From: Streptomyces corallincola
GTDB lineage: Bacteria; Actinomycetota; Actinomycetes; Streptomycetales; Streptomycetaceae
Length of the DNA stretch: 64,000 nucleotides
Reading direction: 5' to 3'
NCBI RefSeq assembly: GCF_019104725.1
Contig: NZ_JAHRXF010000011.1
Coordinates: 82,266 to 146,265, forward strand
Position 1 is the stretch's first letter. The number at the start of each line of letters is the position of its first letter. The translations under genes were made by a program, and so were the position numbers. Shown one piece after another: positions 43,833 to 54,225 of this stretch. The notes below the pieces were generated by a model that did not search any database, was not told the origin of the DNA, and saw nothing but the letters and a program-made list of their open reading frames with translations.

Positions 43833-44549
43833 TCAGCGACGGCGTCGGGCGCGGCCCGCCCGAGCCGCCTTTGCACGCTTCGCGGCGAAGCGGACGCCAC
43901 CCGGGCTCTCCCCGACCTCCACCCGGACGACTGTGGACAGCGGGTCCACCACGCCCTCGCCGACGTGCAGAACAGAGGTGGACTCGGCACCGAGTCTGCT
44001 GAGCGCGGTGGCCGCGGCCGTCAGCTCCTCCTCGGCCGTGTCGCCCTTCAGGGCCAGCATCTCCCCGTAGGGACGCAGCAGCGGGATGCCCCAGGCGGCC
44101 AGCCGGTCGAGCGGTGCCACGGCGCGGGCCGTCACCACATGGACGGGCGGCAACTGCCCGAGCATCTCCTCGGCGCGGCCCCGCACCACGGTGACGTGCT
44201 TCAGGCCCAGCAGCTCGACGACCTCCGTGAGGAAGGTGGTCCGGCGCAGCAGCGGCTCCAGCAGCGTGATGTTCAGGTCCTCGCGGACCAGCGCCAGCGG
44301 GATGCCCGGCAGCCCGGCGCCGGAACCGACGTCGCACACCGTGACGCCCTCCGGGACCGCCTCGGAGAGCACGGCGCAGTTCAGCAGGTGCCGCTCCCAC
44401 AGGCGGGGCACCTCGCGCGGGCCGATCAGTCCGCGCTGCACGCCCGCCTCGGCGAGCAGTTCCGCATAGCGGACCGCGTCGTCGAAGCGCTCACCGAACA
44501 CTTCCCGCGCCTGCTCGGGCGCGGGGGGAAGCTCCGCTGCCTCCGTCAC
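43833..44549 (-). CDS. rsmG: 16S rRNA (guanine-N7) methyltransferase RsmG (GidB)
   Basis: A 238-residue SAM-dependent enzyme methylating G527 (E. coli numbering) of 16S rRNA. The SAM motif is VCDVGSGAGLPGIPLAL (about 72-88), preceded by ERHLLNCAVLSEAVP and followed by LEPLLRRTTFLTEVV. Loss of this gene gives low-level streptomycin resistance in Streptomyces. A basic Arg-rich tail ends the protein. GTG start behind GGAAGGACGG. Between jag and parA. Confidence 0.95.
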   Translation of the reverse strand: MTEAAELPPAPEQAREVFGERFDDAVRYAELLAEAGVQRGLIGPREVPRLWERHLLNCAVLSEAVPEGVTVCDVGSGAGLPGIPLALVREDLNITLLEPLLRRTTFLTEVVELLGLKHVTVVRGRAEEMLGQLPPVHVVTARAVAPLDRLAAWGIPLLRPYGEMLALKGDTAEEELTAAATALSRLGAESTSVLHVGEGVVDPLSTVVRVEVGESPGGVRFAAKRAKAARAGRARRRR

Positions 44550-44618
44550 GGGGACCGTCCTTCCGTACCGCTCGGCGCTTCACGCGCCGGCCACCAGAAC
44601 TACCAGGCTGACAAAGTT

Positions 44619-44648
44619 CGGCCCCGCCTGGCGCAGCAGACGGGGCCG
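44619..44648. terminator. Possible hairpin after jag
   Basis: 8-bp stem CGGCCCCG/CGGGGCCG with a 14-nt loop between jag and rsmG. Confidence 0.45.
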
Positions 44649-44666
44649 GTGGAACGAGGGTGCCGA

Positions 44667-45176
44667 TCAGGCGGGCAGGACGACGACGAAGCGCTGCGGC
44701 TCCTCGCCCTCGGACTCGCTGCGGAGTCCGGCCGCCTTGACCGCGTCGTGCACGACCTTGCGCTCGAACGGGGTCATCGGCTTCAGCTTGACCGGTTCGC
44801 CCGTGCTCTTGACGTCGGCCGCGGCCTGGACGCCCAGCTCGGACAGCTCGGTGCGCTTCTGGGCCCGGTAGCCCGCCACGTCCAGCATCAGCCGACTGCG
44901 GTCACCGGTCTCGCGGTGCACCGCGAGGCGCGTCAGCTCCTGGAGCGCCTCCAGTACCTCGCCGTCGCGGCCGACCAGCTTCTGCAGGTCGCGGTCGGAG
45001 TCACTGATGATCGACACGGAGGCGCGGTCGGCCTCGACATCCATGTCGATGTCGCCGTCGAGGTCGGCGATGTCGAGCAGACCCTCCAGGTAGTCCGCCG
45101 CGATCTCGCCCTCCTGCTCCAGGCGGGTCAGGGTGTCTGCACCCTCGGCAGCGGCGGAGGTGGTGCCTTCCGTCAC
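44667..45176 (-). CDS. jag: Jag/KhpB-like R3H RNA-binding protein
   Basis: A 169-residue cytoplasmic RNA-binding protein: a KH-type domain with SDRDLQKLVGRDGEVLEALQELTRLAVH (the GxxG is GRDG) and a C-terminal R3H domain (MTPFERKVVHDAVKAAG, with an RxxxH-like arrangement). It lacks the N-terminal Jag domain of Bacillus. Conserved partner of YidC in this cluster, 15 bp after yidC. GTG start behind GAAGGAG. Confidence 0.92.
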   Translation of the reverse strand: MTEGTTSAAAEGADTLTRLEQEGEIAADYLEGLLDIADLDGDIDMDVEADRASVSIISDSDRDLQKLVGRDGEVLEALQELTRLAVHRETGDRSRLMLDVAGYRAQKRTELSELGVQAAADVKSTGEPVKLKPMTPFERKVVHDAVKAAGLRSESEGEEPQRFVVVLPA

Positions 45177-45191
45177 GGGATGGGCTCCTTC

Positions 45192-46511
45192 TTACTTCTT
45201 GGACGGGGACTTGGGCCGCTGTGGGCCGCCCTTGCGCTGCCCGGACTGGGCCTTGCTGCGCGAACCGGCACCGGACTTCCGCGACTGCTGCGGGGTGGCA
45301 GCGGCGGCGGGCTGTGCGTCCTGCGGTTCGTCGGACTTCTCCAACGACGTGGTGGCCTTCTCCAGCGACGTGCCGGCCGACGGCGAGCTGTCGTGATCGT
45401 CGTCGTCCAGCTGCTTCGCGTTGGACGCCTGGCGCTGGGACTTGCTCTGGCGCTTGGGCTGCTGACGACGGGCGGCGGCCGTGATGGGCGTACCGTCCTC
45501 GGTCTGCGCGGTGGCCAGGCTGTCGCTCTTCTCCACGGTGCCGTCGGCCTGCGCGGCGAGACCGGCCTTGGTGAGGCCGTTGATGAACTTCCGCTCGAAC
45601 TCGTTGCGGTCCCGGCCCTTGGCGACGATCGCCTTGATGATCGTCTTCTCGCTGCGGCGGCCGACCTTGCCGTGCGTGGTGACGTGCTTGGTCAGGCGCT
45701 CCAGGTAGGCGGCCTGGGCCTTGGAGCCCGGAGTCGGGTTGTTGTGGATCACGTACATCTGCTGGCCCATCGTCCACACGTTGGTGGTCAGCCAGTAGAT
45801 GAGGACACCGACGGGGAAGTTGATGCCGAAGACGGCGAACATGATGGGGAAGACGTACATCAGCATCTTCTGCTGCTGCATGAACGGGGTCTTCACCGTC
45901 GTATCGACGTTCTTCGTCATCAGCTGGCGCTGCGTGTAGAACTGCGACGCCGACATCATGATGATCATCACGATGGTGACCACGCGCACGTCCGTGACGG
46001 ACGCGCCCAGGGCCGTGATGGTGTCCGAGCCGTCCTTGAACTTCGCGGCGAGCGGCGCGCCGAAGATGTGCGCCTTACGGGCGCTCTCCAGCAGCGAGTT
46101 GTTGATGACGCCGATCGTCGTGCCGGACGCGATGCCGTTGAGCACGTGGTAGAGGGCGAAGAAGAACGGGGACTGCGCCAGGATGGGAAGGCACGAGGAG
46201 AGCGGGTTGGTGCCCGACTCCTTGTACAGCTTCATCATCTCTTCGGACTGACGCTGCTTGTCGTTCTTGTAGCGCTCCTGGATCTTCTTCATCTCGGGCT
46301 GCAGGGTCTGCATGGCCCGGGTCGCCTTGATCTGCTTCACGAACAGCGGGATCAGGCAGATGCGGATCAGGATCACCAGGGACACGATGGACAGGCCCCA
46401 GGCCCACCCGGTGTCCGGGCCGAAAATGGCGCCGTACACCGTGTGGAACTGGACGATGACCCAGGAGACCGGTGTCGTGATGAAGCTGAAGAGGCTGGCA
46501 ATCGTGTCCAC
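45192..46511 (-). CDS. yidC: Membrane protein insertase YidC
   Basis: A 439-residue Oxa1/YidC insertase that inserts and folds membrane proteins with or without Sec. The five core helices run over residues 1-280: the first includes [33 protein letters not shown] carries the hydrophilic-groove arginine, and [14 protein letters not shown] and [15 protein letters not shown] follow. A basic cytoplasmic tail of about 150 residues suits ribosome contact. GTG start, 4 bp after yidD. Confidence 0.95.
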   Translation of the reverse strand: MDTIASLFSFITTPVSWVIVQFHTVYGAIFGPDTGWAWGLSIVSLVILIRICLIPLFVKQIKATRAMQTLQPEMKKIQERYKNDKQRQSEEMMKLYKESGTNPLSSCLPILAQSPFFFALYHVLNGIASGTTIGVINNSLLESARKAHIFGAPLAAKFKDGSDTITALGASVTDVRVVTIVMIIMMSASQFYTQRQLMTKNVDTTVKTPFMQQQKMLMYVFPIMFAVFGINFPVGVLIYWLTTNVWTMGQQMYVIHNNPTPGSKAQAAYLERLTKHVTTHGKVGRRSEKTIIKAIVAKGRDRNEFERKFINGLTKAGLAAQADGTVEKSDSLATAQTEDGTPITAAARRQQPKRQSKSQRQASNAKQLDDDDHDSSPSAGTSLEKATTSLEKSDEPQDAQPAAAATPQQSRKSGAGSRSKAQSGQRKGGPQRPKSPSKK

Positions 46512-46514
46512 TAA

Positions 46515-46880
46515 TCATGCTCCTTGGGCATGGGACGGGGTCTCTGCGGCCGGGCCCGGGGGAAGCTCGGAAGGCGGCTTCTCCTCGGTGCCCGGTGCGG
46601 CGGCGGAGGTCCCGCCCTTGCGTGCGCTCCAGGCGGCGCGCAGCAGTTCGTGCCATCGGGGGCGCTTGCGCGGCGGGACGTGGTCCACACCGCCGAGCGA
46701 CCACGGATTGCACCGGAGGATGCGCCAGGCGGTGAGTGCCGTGCCCTTGAGCGCACCGTGCCGGTCGATGGCCGTATAGCCGTAATGGGAGCACGACGGG
46801 TAGTACTTGCAGACCGGCCCCAGCAGTGGACTGATCGTCCACTGGTACAGCTTGATCAGAGCCAGCAGCGGGTACTTCAT
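46515..46880 (-). CDS. yidD: Membrane protein insertion efficiency factor YidD
   Basis: A 121-residue protein with the YidD signature: the N-terminal amphipathic segment [18 protein letters not shown] and the cysteine motif [11 protein letters not shown], followed by [13 protein letters not shown]. The C-terminal 45 residues are an added disordered tail. It assists YidC at the membrane. The ATG start overlaps the rnpA stop (ATGA). Confidence 0.94.
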   Translation of the reverse strand: MKYPLLALIKLYQWTISPLLGPVCKYYPSCSHYGYTAIDRHGALKGTALTAWRILRCNPWSLGGVDHVPPRKRPRWHELLRAAWSARKGGTSAAAPGTEEKPPSELPPGPAAETPSHAQGA

Positions 46881-47248
46881 CGCGTGCCCCCTCCCAGGAG
46901 CCGCTCCAATGCGGTGTCTAGGTCTCGGGCCAGTTGTGCGTGGTCAGCGTCACCCGATCCGGGCAGCGCGCGTACGACTACCAGGCTACCGGGCGGGAAC
47001 AGACCGACTCGGTCACGCATCAGATGGCGGAGTCTGCGCTTCACGGCGTTGCGGACGACCGCTCCACCCACGGCCTTGCTCACGACGAAACCCGCACGCG
47101 TCGGGGGAGCGCTCTCCCCAGGCGCGTGCGGGTCCGTGGCACCGCTTCGTAGGTGGACGACGAGGGTCGGACGGCCTGCCCGGCGTCCTCGCCGTACCGC
47201 GGTTGCGAAGTCCTCGCGCCGCCTCAGCCGGTTCTCGGTGGGCAGCAC
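46877..47248 (-). CDS. rnpA: Ribonuclease P protein component
   Basis: A 123-residue basic protein that helps the RNase P RNA mature tRNA 5' ends. It begins [20 protein letters not shown] from a GTG; the RNR motif is seen as [14 protein letters not shown] (about 66-79). It lies 21 bp after rpmH, the nearly universal rpmH-rnpA pairing. Confidence 0.95.
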   Translation of the reverse strand: MLPTENRLRRREDFATAVRRGRRAGRPTLVVHLRSGATDPHAPGESAPPTRAGFVVSKAVGGAVVRNAVKRRLRHLMRDRVGLFPPGSLVVVRALPGSGDADHAQLARDLDTALERLLGGGTR

Positions 47249-47269
47249 GACGTCACAACCTGATCGGAA

Positions 47270-47407
47270 TCAGGCGGACAGGCTTGCGCGACCCTTGCTG
47301 CGGCGGGACGCGAGGATCGCGCGGCCGGCACGGGTGCGCATCCGCAGCCGGAAGCCGTGGGTCTTCGCGCGACGACGGTTGTTCGGCTGGAAGGTGCGCT
47401 TGCTCAC
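47270..47407 (-). CDS. rpmH: 50S ribosomal protein L34
   Basis: A 45-residue L34 starting at GTG ([19 protein letters not shown]) and ending SKGRASLSA. Almost a third of its residues are Arg or Lys, as expected. It is the first gene of the leftward rpmH-rnpA-yidD-yidC-jag-rsmG-parA-parB run and is divergent from dnaA. Confidence 0.97.
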   Translation of the reverse strand: MSKRTFQPNNRRRAKTHGFRLRMRTRAGRAILASRRSKGRASLSA

Positions 47408-47805
47408 TAGGGGGCTCCAGAAAAATCGGTGGGTGGCGGGGTGCCGTCCTGGCTGTCACCGTGCGCCCACGAAAAGCTCGCGTCACGCCCGTGTGCACCG
47501 CTTCCCGATCACCCGAAGTGATCTGTGCCCATCGGAGGCAGGCGGCAGCAGCCATCGACAACTCGACCTGGTTACGGTACGCGCGGCTACGCCATCCGGT
47601 CAAACCGGTGCGCGCCGGGGGACACTGTCCACAGGCTGGGGACAACGACTTGAACCGTACCCGCCGCGCTGACTACCGTGGCTGAACTCCGATTCGTTCC
47701 CTTATCACCGCACGGCCGGGACCGCACCCGTCCGTGGACCCGAGCCCGACCCCCATTTCCGTCCCCGGACCACACGTTCGTGGGACCAGCGAGAGAGCGT
47801 GCCCT
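47408..47805. other. rpmH/dnaA divergent control region
   Basis: 398 bp with no gene. Two DnaA-box-like 9-mers (47625-47633 and 47637-47645) lie just before a candidate dnaA promoter; the left part must hold the rpmH promoter. Confidence 0.6.
47625..47679 (+). promoter_or_regulatory. Candidate dnaA promoter with two DnaA boxes
   Basis: CTGTCCACA (47625-47633) and TGGGGACAA (47637-47645, complement TTGTCCCCA) immediately precede TTGAAC (47650-47655), an 18-base spacer and TACCGT (47674-47679). DnaA boxes at this position are known for the streptomycete dnaA promoter and suggest autoregulation; the -35/-10 assignment is inferred. Confidence 0.5.
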
Positions 47806-49785
47806 GTGGCTGACGTACCTGCCGATCTTGCCGCAGTGTGGCCGCGGGTGCTCGAACAGCTCCTGGGCGAGAACCGCGGGCAGGGGGTCGAGGTCAAGGA
47901 CGAGCACTGGATCAGGCGCTGCCAGCCGCTCGCGCTGGTCGCGGACACCGCGCTGCTCGCCGTACCCAACGAGTTCGCCAAGGGCGTCCTGGAGGGACGG
48001 CTCGCGCCGGTCGTGAGCGAGACGCTGAGCCGCGAGTGCGGGCGGCCGATCCGGATCGCCATCACCGTGGACGAGTCGGCGGGCGAACCCCCGGCGCACC
48101 AGCAGTCCACCGGCTCGGCACCGGCGCCCGCCGAGCAGCCCGGCCAGGGCGGGCCGCAGTCCCGCTACGACGAACCGGACACGCCCGCCCACCCCTACGA
48201 GGGGTACGGCCGCCACCGCGCCGCCGACTCCGAACGGCCCCCGCGCGGCGACCAGTCGCCGACCGCCCGCCCCGCCTACCCGTCGGAGTACCAGCGGCCC
48301 GAGCCCGGTGCCTGGCCGCGTCCCGGACAGGACGAGTACGGCTGGCAGCAGCCGCGCCTCGGCTTCCCCGACCGCGACCCCTACGCCTCCCCGGCCCCGG
48401 ACCCCTACGGGTCCCCCGGCCAGGACTCCTACGGCACGCCCTCCCACGACTACCGCCAGCAGGGCGCCGACCGCTCCCCGTACGAGCAGCAGCGCGCGGA
48501 GTACGACGCCCCGCGCCGCGACTACGGCCGGGGCGACTACGACCGCGGCGACTACGAGCGGCCGGAGCGCGGCGACTACGAGGTCCCGCGCGCCGAGTAC
48601 GACCAGCGCGACCCGGTCCGCCGCGAGCTGCCCGAGCCCCCCGGCGGTCCGGGGCACCGGGGCGGACACGGACGTCCCGACCTGCCCCCGCCCGGCGGCG
48701 CCCCCGGCGCGTCGGCCGCGAAGCCCGCGCCGGGGAACGGTCCGGGTGAGCCGACCGCGCGGCTGAACCCGAAGTACCTCTTCGACACGTTCGTCATCGG
48801 CGCCTCGAACCGCTTCGCGCACGCGGCGGCGGTGGCCGTCGCCGAGGCACCGGCGAAGGCATACAACCCCCTTTTCATCTACGGGGAGTCGGGGCTCGGC
48901 AAGACGCACCTGCTGCACGCGATCGGGCACTACGCGCGCAGCCTCTATCCGGGCACCCGCGTGCGGTACGTCAGCTCGGAGGAGTTCACCAACGAGTTCA
49001 TCAACTCGATCCGCGACGGCAAGGGCGACAGCTTCCGCAAGCGGTACCGCGAGATGGACATCCTGCTCGTGGACGACATCCAGTTCCTCGCGGACAAGGA
49101 GTCCACGCAGGAGGAGTTCTTCCACACCTTCAACACGCTGCACAACGCGAACAAGCAGATCGTGCTCTCCAGCGACCGGCCGCCCAAGCAGCTCGTCACA
49201 CTGGAGGACCGGCTGCGCAACCGCTTCGAGTGGGGCCTGATCACCGACGTCCAGCCGCCCGAGCTGGAGACGCGGATCGCGATCCTGCGCAAAAAGGCGG
49301 TGCAGGAGCAGCTCAACGCCCCGCCGGAGGTGCTGGAGTTCATCGCCTCCCGGATCTCACGGAACATCCGTGAGCTGGAGGGGGCGCTGATCCGGGTGAC
49401 GGCGTTCGCCTCGCTCAACCGGCAGCCGGTGGACCTGGGCCTGACCGAGATCGTCCTCAAGGACCTGATCCCCGGCGGTGAGGACTCCGCGCCGGAGATC
49501 ACCGCGTCCGCGATCATGGCGGCCACCGCGGACTACTTCGGGCTGACCGTCGAGGACCTGTGCGGGACCTCGCGCGGGCGCGCGCTGGTGACGGCCCGGC
49601 AGATCGCCATGTATCTGTGCCGCGAGCTGACGGACCTGTCGCTGCCCAAGATCGGCGCGCAGTTCGGCGGCCGGGACCACACGACGGTGATGCACGCCGA
49701 CCGCAAGATCCGCGCGCTGATGGCGGAGCGACGCTCCATCTACAACCAGGTGACGGAGCTGACGAACCGCATCAAGAACGGCTGA
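47806..49785 (+). CDS. dnaA: Chromosomal replication initiator protein DnaA
   Basis: 659 residues from the GTG giving [20 protein letters not shown], the known streptomycete start. Domain I is about 1-95. Domain II is very long (about 100-320), rich in Tyr/Pro/Arg/Asp. The AAA+ domain has Walker [11 protein letters not shown] and Walker [10 protein letters not shown]. The C-terminal DNA-binding domain carries the signature [15 protein letters not shown]. It opens oriC immediately downstream and can bind boxes near its own promoter. Confidence 0.98.
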   Translation: MADVPADLAAVWPRVLEQLLGENRGQGVEVKDEHWIRRCQPLALVADTALLAVPNEFAKGVLEGRLAPVVSETLSRECGRPIRIAITVDESAGEPPAHQQSTGSAPAPAEQPGQGGPQSRYDEPDTPAHPYEGYGRHRAADSERPPRGDQSPTARPAYPSEYQRPEPGAWPRPGQDEYGWQQPRLGFPDRDPYASPAPDPYGSPGQDSYGTPSHDYRQQGADRSPYEQQRAEYDAPRRDYGRGDYDRGDYERPERGDYEVPRAEYDQRDPVRRELPEPPGGPGHRGGHGRPDLPPPGGAPGASAAKPAPGNGPGEPTARLNPKYLFDTFVIGASNRFAHAAAVAVAEAPAKAYNPLFIYGESGLGKTHLLHAIGHYARSLYPGTRVRYVSSEEFTNEFINSIRDGKGDSFRKRYREMDILLVDDIQFLADKESTQEEFFHTFNTLHNANKQIVLSSDRPPKQLVTLEDRLRNRFEWGLITDVQPPELETRIAILRKKAVQEQLNAPPEVLEFIASRISRNIRELEGALIRVTAFASLNRQPVDLGLTEIVLKDLIPGGEDSAPEITASAIMAATADYFGLTVEDLCGTSRGRALVTARQIAMYLCRELTDLSLPKIGAQFGGRDHTTVMHADRKIRALMAERRSIYNQVTELTNRIKNG

Positions 49786-50847
49786 GCCAGCACCGCACCG
49801 CTCTTGCGGGGCGCTTCCGGAAACCTCCGGAGGCGCCCTTTTCCGTTCCCGCGGCCCCGGACCCCCGAGGCACCCACCCCACGGCGCCCCGCAGAACTCC
49901 AGGGCGCCCACAGCCCCCACGCGGAACCCACAGCCCTCACGCGGAGCCCATAGCCCCCACGCCGAGCCTCCGTCCAGCGCCCGGCCGGACCTCAACACCA
50001 CCCCAACACCACCCCGCCGCCACCCGGCGGCAACCCCACCGCACCCCCGCCACCCTGCGCACGGCGACTTCCGCGCGCCCCCCGCTGTTCGATTAACTGC
50101 CTGGTTACGGCCTCTCTCCACAGATTCGCCGACTTTTTCGCGTCCACACCCTGGGGACCGCGAAGTTGTCCCAAGCTCTGTCCACAGGTGGACCGCCGAT
50201 CCCGCGTCCGCGCAGCTCATGTGCCTGTGGATTCGTGGACAACGGTTCTCCACAGACTGTGGACAAAGCCGTGATCCACAGGCTGTGCACAAAGTTATCC
50301 ACCGACTACCCACAGGCTGGGGCCGGTTGTCCCCAGCGATCTCCAGCTTCTCCACATCACTGTCCACTGTTCGGCAACCCGGCGGGCCGGATCACCGCGT
50401 CGAGTGAAAGCCGTCACACGAAGCTGCCGGGAGGGGCTGTGGGAAACCCGGCGAAACCTGGGGACGGATCTGGGGACAAGTGGCCCCTGCCTGTGGGCGG
50501 GGTGTGCAGAACTTTCGGTTCTCCACAGCGGGCCCTGGTTATCCACGGGCTCCACCCACAGGGGCGGTGGATAAAATTTGGGGTCTGACCTGCGAAAACG
50601 AGGTTATCCACGGTATCCACAGCCCCTACTACTACTAGCAACTAGAGAGAGCTGAGAATCCGTTTCGAAGTGGGGGCTGTGCACAACTCGGCCTCTCGGC
50701 GCCGACCGCGCCCCGGACCGACTTGACCCCGAGGGGCACCTACTGTCAGTGGGGTGCGTCAGACTGGTCCCCGGTGTCCTTCCCTCCTCAGTGGGCGGTG
50801 ACACCGAGTCGGAGGACTCAGTAGCAACAAGCAGGAGGCGGCTTACG
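49786..50847. other. Chromosomal replication origin oriC
   Basis: 1.06 kb dnaA-dnaN gap with DnaA boxes concentrated at 50114-50621. Examples: perfect TTGTCCACA (complement) at 50258-50266; TTCTCCACA at 50246, 50348 and 50519; CTGTCCACA at 50178; TTATCCACx at 50295, 50539 and 50604; GTATCCACA at 50613; GTGGATAA at 50567; TTGTCCCCA at 50327 and complement at 50471; an outlying TGTGCACAA at 50678. I count about twenty boxes allowing two changes, close to the nineteen reported for S. coelicolor oriC. The first 300 bp carry the dnaA terminator and C-rich repeats. Confidence 0.93.
49809..49842 (+). terminator. dnaA terminator with U-tract
   Basis: 13-bp stem GGGCGCTTCCGGA/TCCGGAGGCGCCC (one G-T wobble), AACC loop, followed by TTTT: a classical intrinsic terminator, uncommon in this genome type. 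Confidence 0.85.
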
Positions 50848-51978
50848 GTGAAGATCCGGGTGGAACGCGACGTACTCGCGGAGGCGGTGGCATGGGCGGC
50901 CCGCAGTCTCCCGGCCCGTCCGCCGGCGCCTGTCCTCGCCGGCCTGCTGCTGAAGGCCGAGGACGGCCAGCTCAGCCTGTCGAGCTTCGACTACGAGGTC
51001 TCCGCGCGGGTCGGTGTCGAGGCCGAGGTCGAGGAGGACGGCACGGTCCTGGTCTCCGGCCGCCTGCTCGCCGACATCTGCCGCGCCCTGCCCAACCGGC
51101 CGGTCGAGATCTCCACGGACGGTGTCCGGGCGACCGTGGTCTGCGGCTCCTCCCGCTTCACCCTCCACACCCTGCCGGTGGAGGAGTACCCGACGCTGCC
51201 GCAGATGCCGAACGCGACCGGCACCGTCCCCGGTGAGGTCTTCGCCTCCGCCGTCTCCCAGGTGGCCATCGCCGCCGGGCGGGACGACACGCTGCCCGTG
51301 CTCACCGGTGTGCGCATCGAGATCGAGGGCGACACCGTCACCCTGGCCTCCACCGACCGCTACCGCTTCGCGGTCCGCGAGTTCCTGTGGAAGCCGGAGA
51401 ACCCGGACGTCTCCGCCGTCGCGCTGGTGCCCGCCAAGACGCTTCAGGACACCGCCAAGGCGCTCACCAGCGGCGACAGCGTGATCCTGGCGCTCTCCGG
51501 CTCGGGTGCCGGTGAGGGCCTGATCGGCTTCGAGGGCGCGGGCCGCCGTACGACGACCCGGCTGCTCGAAGGCGACCTGCCGAAGTACCGCACGCTCTTC
51601 CCGACCGAGTTCAACTCCGTCGCCGTGATCGAGACCGCCCCCTTCGTGGAGGCCGTCAAGCGCGTCGCCCTGGTCGCCGAGCGGAACACCCCGGTGCGGC
51701 TGAGCTTCGAGCAGGGCGTGCTGATCCTGGAGGCCGGTTCCAGCGACGACGCACAGGCTGTGGAGCGGGTGGACGCGCAGCTGGAGGGCGACGACATCTC
51801 GATCGCCTTCAACCCGACGTTCCTGCTGGACGGTCTGAGTGCCATCGACTCGCCCGTCGCCCAGCTGTCGTTCACCACGTCCACCAAGCCCGCGCTGCTC
51901 AGCGGCAAACCGGCGCTCGACGCCGAGGCGGACGACGCGTACAAGTACCTGATCATGCCGGTGCGCCTCAGCGGCTGA
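50848..51978 (+). CDS. dnaN: DNA polymerase III beta subunit (sliding clamp)
   Basis: A 376-residue clamp that rings DNA and tethers the polymerase. The GTG start (VKIRVERDVLAEAVAWAARS) has GGAGG upstream. Three repeated clamp domains of about 120 residues each are visible; the C-terminus AYKYLIMPVRLSG is the conserved partner-binding end. It is separated from gnd by a complex hairpin. Confidence 0.98.
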   Translation: MKIRVERDVLAEAVAWAARSLPARPPAPVLAGLLLKAEDGQLSLSSFDYEVSARVGVEAEVEEDGTVLVSGRLLADICRALPNRPVEISTDGVRATVVCGSSRFTLHTLPVEEYPTLPQMPNATGTVPGEVFASAVSQVAIAAGRDDTLPVLTGVRIEIEGDTVTLASTDRYRFAVREFLWKPENPDVSAVALVPAKTLQDTAKALTSGDSVILALSGSGAGEGLIGFEGAGRRTTTRLLEGDLPKYRTLFPTEFNSVAVIETAPFVEAVKRVALVAERNTPVRLSFEQGVLILEAGSSDDAQAVERVDAQLEGDDISIAFNPTFLLDGLSAIDSPVAQLSFTTSTKPALLSGKPALDAEADDAYKYLIMPVRLSG

Positions 51979-52010
51979 GCCGGGCCGGGCGATCCGCGGC
52001 GGACCGGAGT

Positions 52011-52052
52011 CCGTCCACAGGGCGGTGGAGAAGTCCACCGTCCTGTGGACGG
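52011..52052. terminator. Nested hairpin after dnaN built from DnaA-box words
   Basis: Outer arms CCGTCCACAGG/CCTGTGGACGG (11 bp, perfect), one G-T position, inner arms CGGTGGA/TCCACCG and a GAAG loop. It would end dnaN transcription; all four arms contain TCCAC or its complement. Confidence 0.7.
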
Positions 52053-52176
52053 AAATCGCAGGTGAGGGGCCACGTTTGAGCGCGGAACCCCACGGCTGTG
52101 CGGGCATGTCCCCGTCTAGGCTCGGGGCGGCACCACGGTGCCTGTCACGCCACAGCGACCTTAAGGAACACCACTG

Positions 52177-53052
52177 ATGGAGCTCGGTCTCGTCGGCCTC
52201 GGCAAGATGGGCGGCAACATGCGCGAGCGCATCCGCCGCGCGGGCCACACCGTCCTCGGCTACGACCGCGACGCGGATCTCGCCGACGTCCACAGCCTCG
52301 ACGAGATGGTGGGCAAGCTCAGCTCCCCGCGCGTCGTCTGGGTGATGGTCCCGGCCGGTGAGCCCACCCAGACCACCATCGACGAGCTGGCCGAGCTGCT
52401 GGAGCCCGGCGACGTCGTCGTGGACGGCGGCAACTCCCGCTGGACGGACGACGAGAAGCACGCCGAGCAGCTCGCCGCCAAGGGCATAGGTTTCGTGGAC
52501 TGCGGTGTCTCCGGCGGCGTCTGGGGCCTCACCAACGGGTACGCGCTGATGTACGGCGGCGACGCCGAGCACGTCGAGCGGGTCCGCCCGGTGTTCGACG
52601 CGCTGAAGCCCGAGGGCGACCTCGGCTCGGTGCACGCGGGCAAGGTGGGTGCCGGGCACTTCGCCAAGATGGTCCACAACGGCATCGAGTACGCCATGAT
52701 GCAGGCGTACGCCGAGGGCTGGGAGCTGCTGGAGAAGGTCAACTCCGTGGACAACGTCCGCGAGGTCTTCCGCTCCTGGCAGGACGGCACCGTCATCCGC
52801 TCCTGGCTGCTCGACCTCGCCGTCAACGCCCTGGACGACGACGAGCACCTCGACGGGCTGCGCGGCTTCGCCCAGGACTCGGGTGAGGGACGCTGGACGG
52901 TGGAGGCGGCCATCGACAACGCCGTGCCGCTGCCCGCCATCACCGCCTCGCTCTTCGCGCGGTTCGCCTCGCGCCAGGACGACTCGCCGCAGATGAAGAT
53001 GATCGCCGCGCTGCGCAACCAGTTCGGCGGCCACGCGGTGGAGAAGAAGTAA
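52177..53052 (+). CDS. gnd: 6-phosphogluconate dehydrogenase, decarboxylating
   Basis: A 291-residue short-form GndA/YqeC-type enzyme oxidising 6-phosphogluconate to ribulose 5-phosphate. The Rossmann motif is LGLVGLGKMGGNM (about 3-15), followed by VDGGNSRW and CGVSGGVWGLTNGY. The active-site segment GAGHFAKMVHNGIEYAMMQ holds the catalytic Lys and the HNG motif. Its place between dnaN and recF is a streptomycete hallmark. Confidence 0.95.
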   Translation: MELGLVGLGKMGGNMRERIRRAGHTVLGYDRDADLADVHSLDEMVGKLSSPRVVWVMVPAGEPTQTTIDELAELLEPGDVVVDGGNSRWTDDEKHAEQLAAKGIGFVDCGVSGGVWGLTNGYALMYGGDAEHVERVRPVFDALKPEGDLGSVHAGKVGAGHFAKMVHNGIEYAMMQAYAEGWELLEKVNSVDNVREVFRSWQDGTVIRSWLLDLAVNALDDDEHLDGLRGFAQDSGEGRWTVEAAIDNAVPLPAITASLFARFASRQDDSPQMKMIAALRNQFGGHAVEKK

Positions 53053-53103
53053 CCCACCGGGTCGCGCAGCGATCCACCACGCCGGGGGAGGTCGGCCCAC
53101 ACC

Positions 53104-54225
53104 ATGCACGTCACGCACCTGTCGCTGGCCGACTTCCGCTCGTACGCCCGGAGCGAGGTCCCGCTCGATCCGGGCGTCACCGCCTTCGTCGGCCCCAACG
53201 GGCAGGGCAAGACCAACCTGGTGGAAGCCGTCGGCTACCTCGCCACCCTGGGCAGCCACCGGGTCTCCTCCGACGCCCCCCTGGTCCGGCTGGGCGCCGA
53301 ACGCGCCGTCATCCGGGCCCAGGTCCGCCAGGGCGACCGGCAGCAGCTGGTCGAGCTTGAGCTGAACCCCGGCAAGGCCAACCGCGCCCGGATCAACCGG
53401 TCCTCGCAGGTCAGGCCGCGTGACGTGCTCGGCATCGTCCGCACCGTGCTGTTCGCGCCCGAGGACCTCGCGCTGATCAAGGGCGACCCCGGAGAGCGCC
53501 GCCGCTTCCTGGACGAGCTGATCACCGCCCGCTCCCCGCGCATGGCGGGTGTCCGCTCCGACTACGACCGGGTGCTCAAGCAGCGCAACACCCTGCTGAA
53601 GACCGCCGCCCTCGCCCGCAGGCACGGCGGACGCACCCTGGACCTCTCGACGCTCGACGTGTGGGACCAGCACCTCGCCCGGGTCGGTGCCGAACTCCTC
53701 GCCCAGCGCCTCGATCTGATCAGCACACTCCAGCCGCTCGCCGACAAGGCGTATGAACAGCTCGCGCCCGGCGGCGGCCCGGTCGCGCTGGAGTACAAAC
53801 CGTCCGCGCCCGGCGACGGCCACACCCGCGAGGAGCTGTACGACCAGCTCATGGCCGCGCTCGCCGAGGCGCGCAAGCAGGAGATCGAGCGGGGCGTCAC
53901 CCTGGCCGGCCCGCACCGCGACGACCTCCTCCTCAAGCTCGGCCGCCTCCCCGCCAAGGGCTACGCCTCGCACGGCGAGTCCTGGTCTTACGCGCTGGCG
54001 CTGCGCCTCGCCTCGTACGACCTGCTGCGCACCGAGGGGAACGAACCCGTGCTGATCCTGGACGACGTGTTCGCCGAGCTGGACGCCCGCCGCCGTGAGC
54101 GGCTCGCGGAACTCGTGGTGCCCGGTGAGCAGGTGCTGGTGACGGCGGCCGTGGACGACGACGTACCCCCTGTGCTGGCCGGGACGCGGTACGCGGTCTC
54201 CGAGGGGACGGTGGAGCGGGTATGA
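53104..54225 (+). CDS. recF: DNA replication and repair protein RecF
   Basis: A 373-residue SMC-like ATPase that loads RecA at gaps. Walker A is [13 protein letters not shown] (about 30-42), the ABC signature lies in the C-terminal region near [15 protein letters not shown], and Walker B is [11 protein letters not shown]. The start [18 protein letters not shown] is canonical. It overlaps the next gene by ATGA. Confidence 0.97.
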   Translation: MHVTHLSLADFRSYARSEVPLDPGVTAFVGPNGQGKTNLVEAVGYLATLGSHRVSSDAPLVRLGAERAVIRAQVRQGDRQQLVELELNPGKANRARINRSSQVRPRDVLGIVRTVLFAPEDLALIKGDPGERRRFLDELITARSPRMAGVRSDYDRVLKQRNTLLKTAALARRHGGRTLDLSTLDVWDQHLARVGAELLAQRLDLISTLQPLADKAYEQLAPGGGPVALEYKPSAPGDGHTREELYDQLMAALAEARKQEIERGVTLAGPHRDDLLLKLGRLPAKGYASHGESWSYALALRLASYDLLRTEGNEPVLILDDVFAELDARRRERLAELVVPGEQVLVTAAVDDDVPPVLAGTRYAVSEGTVERV

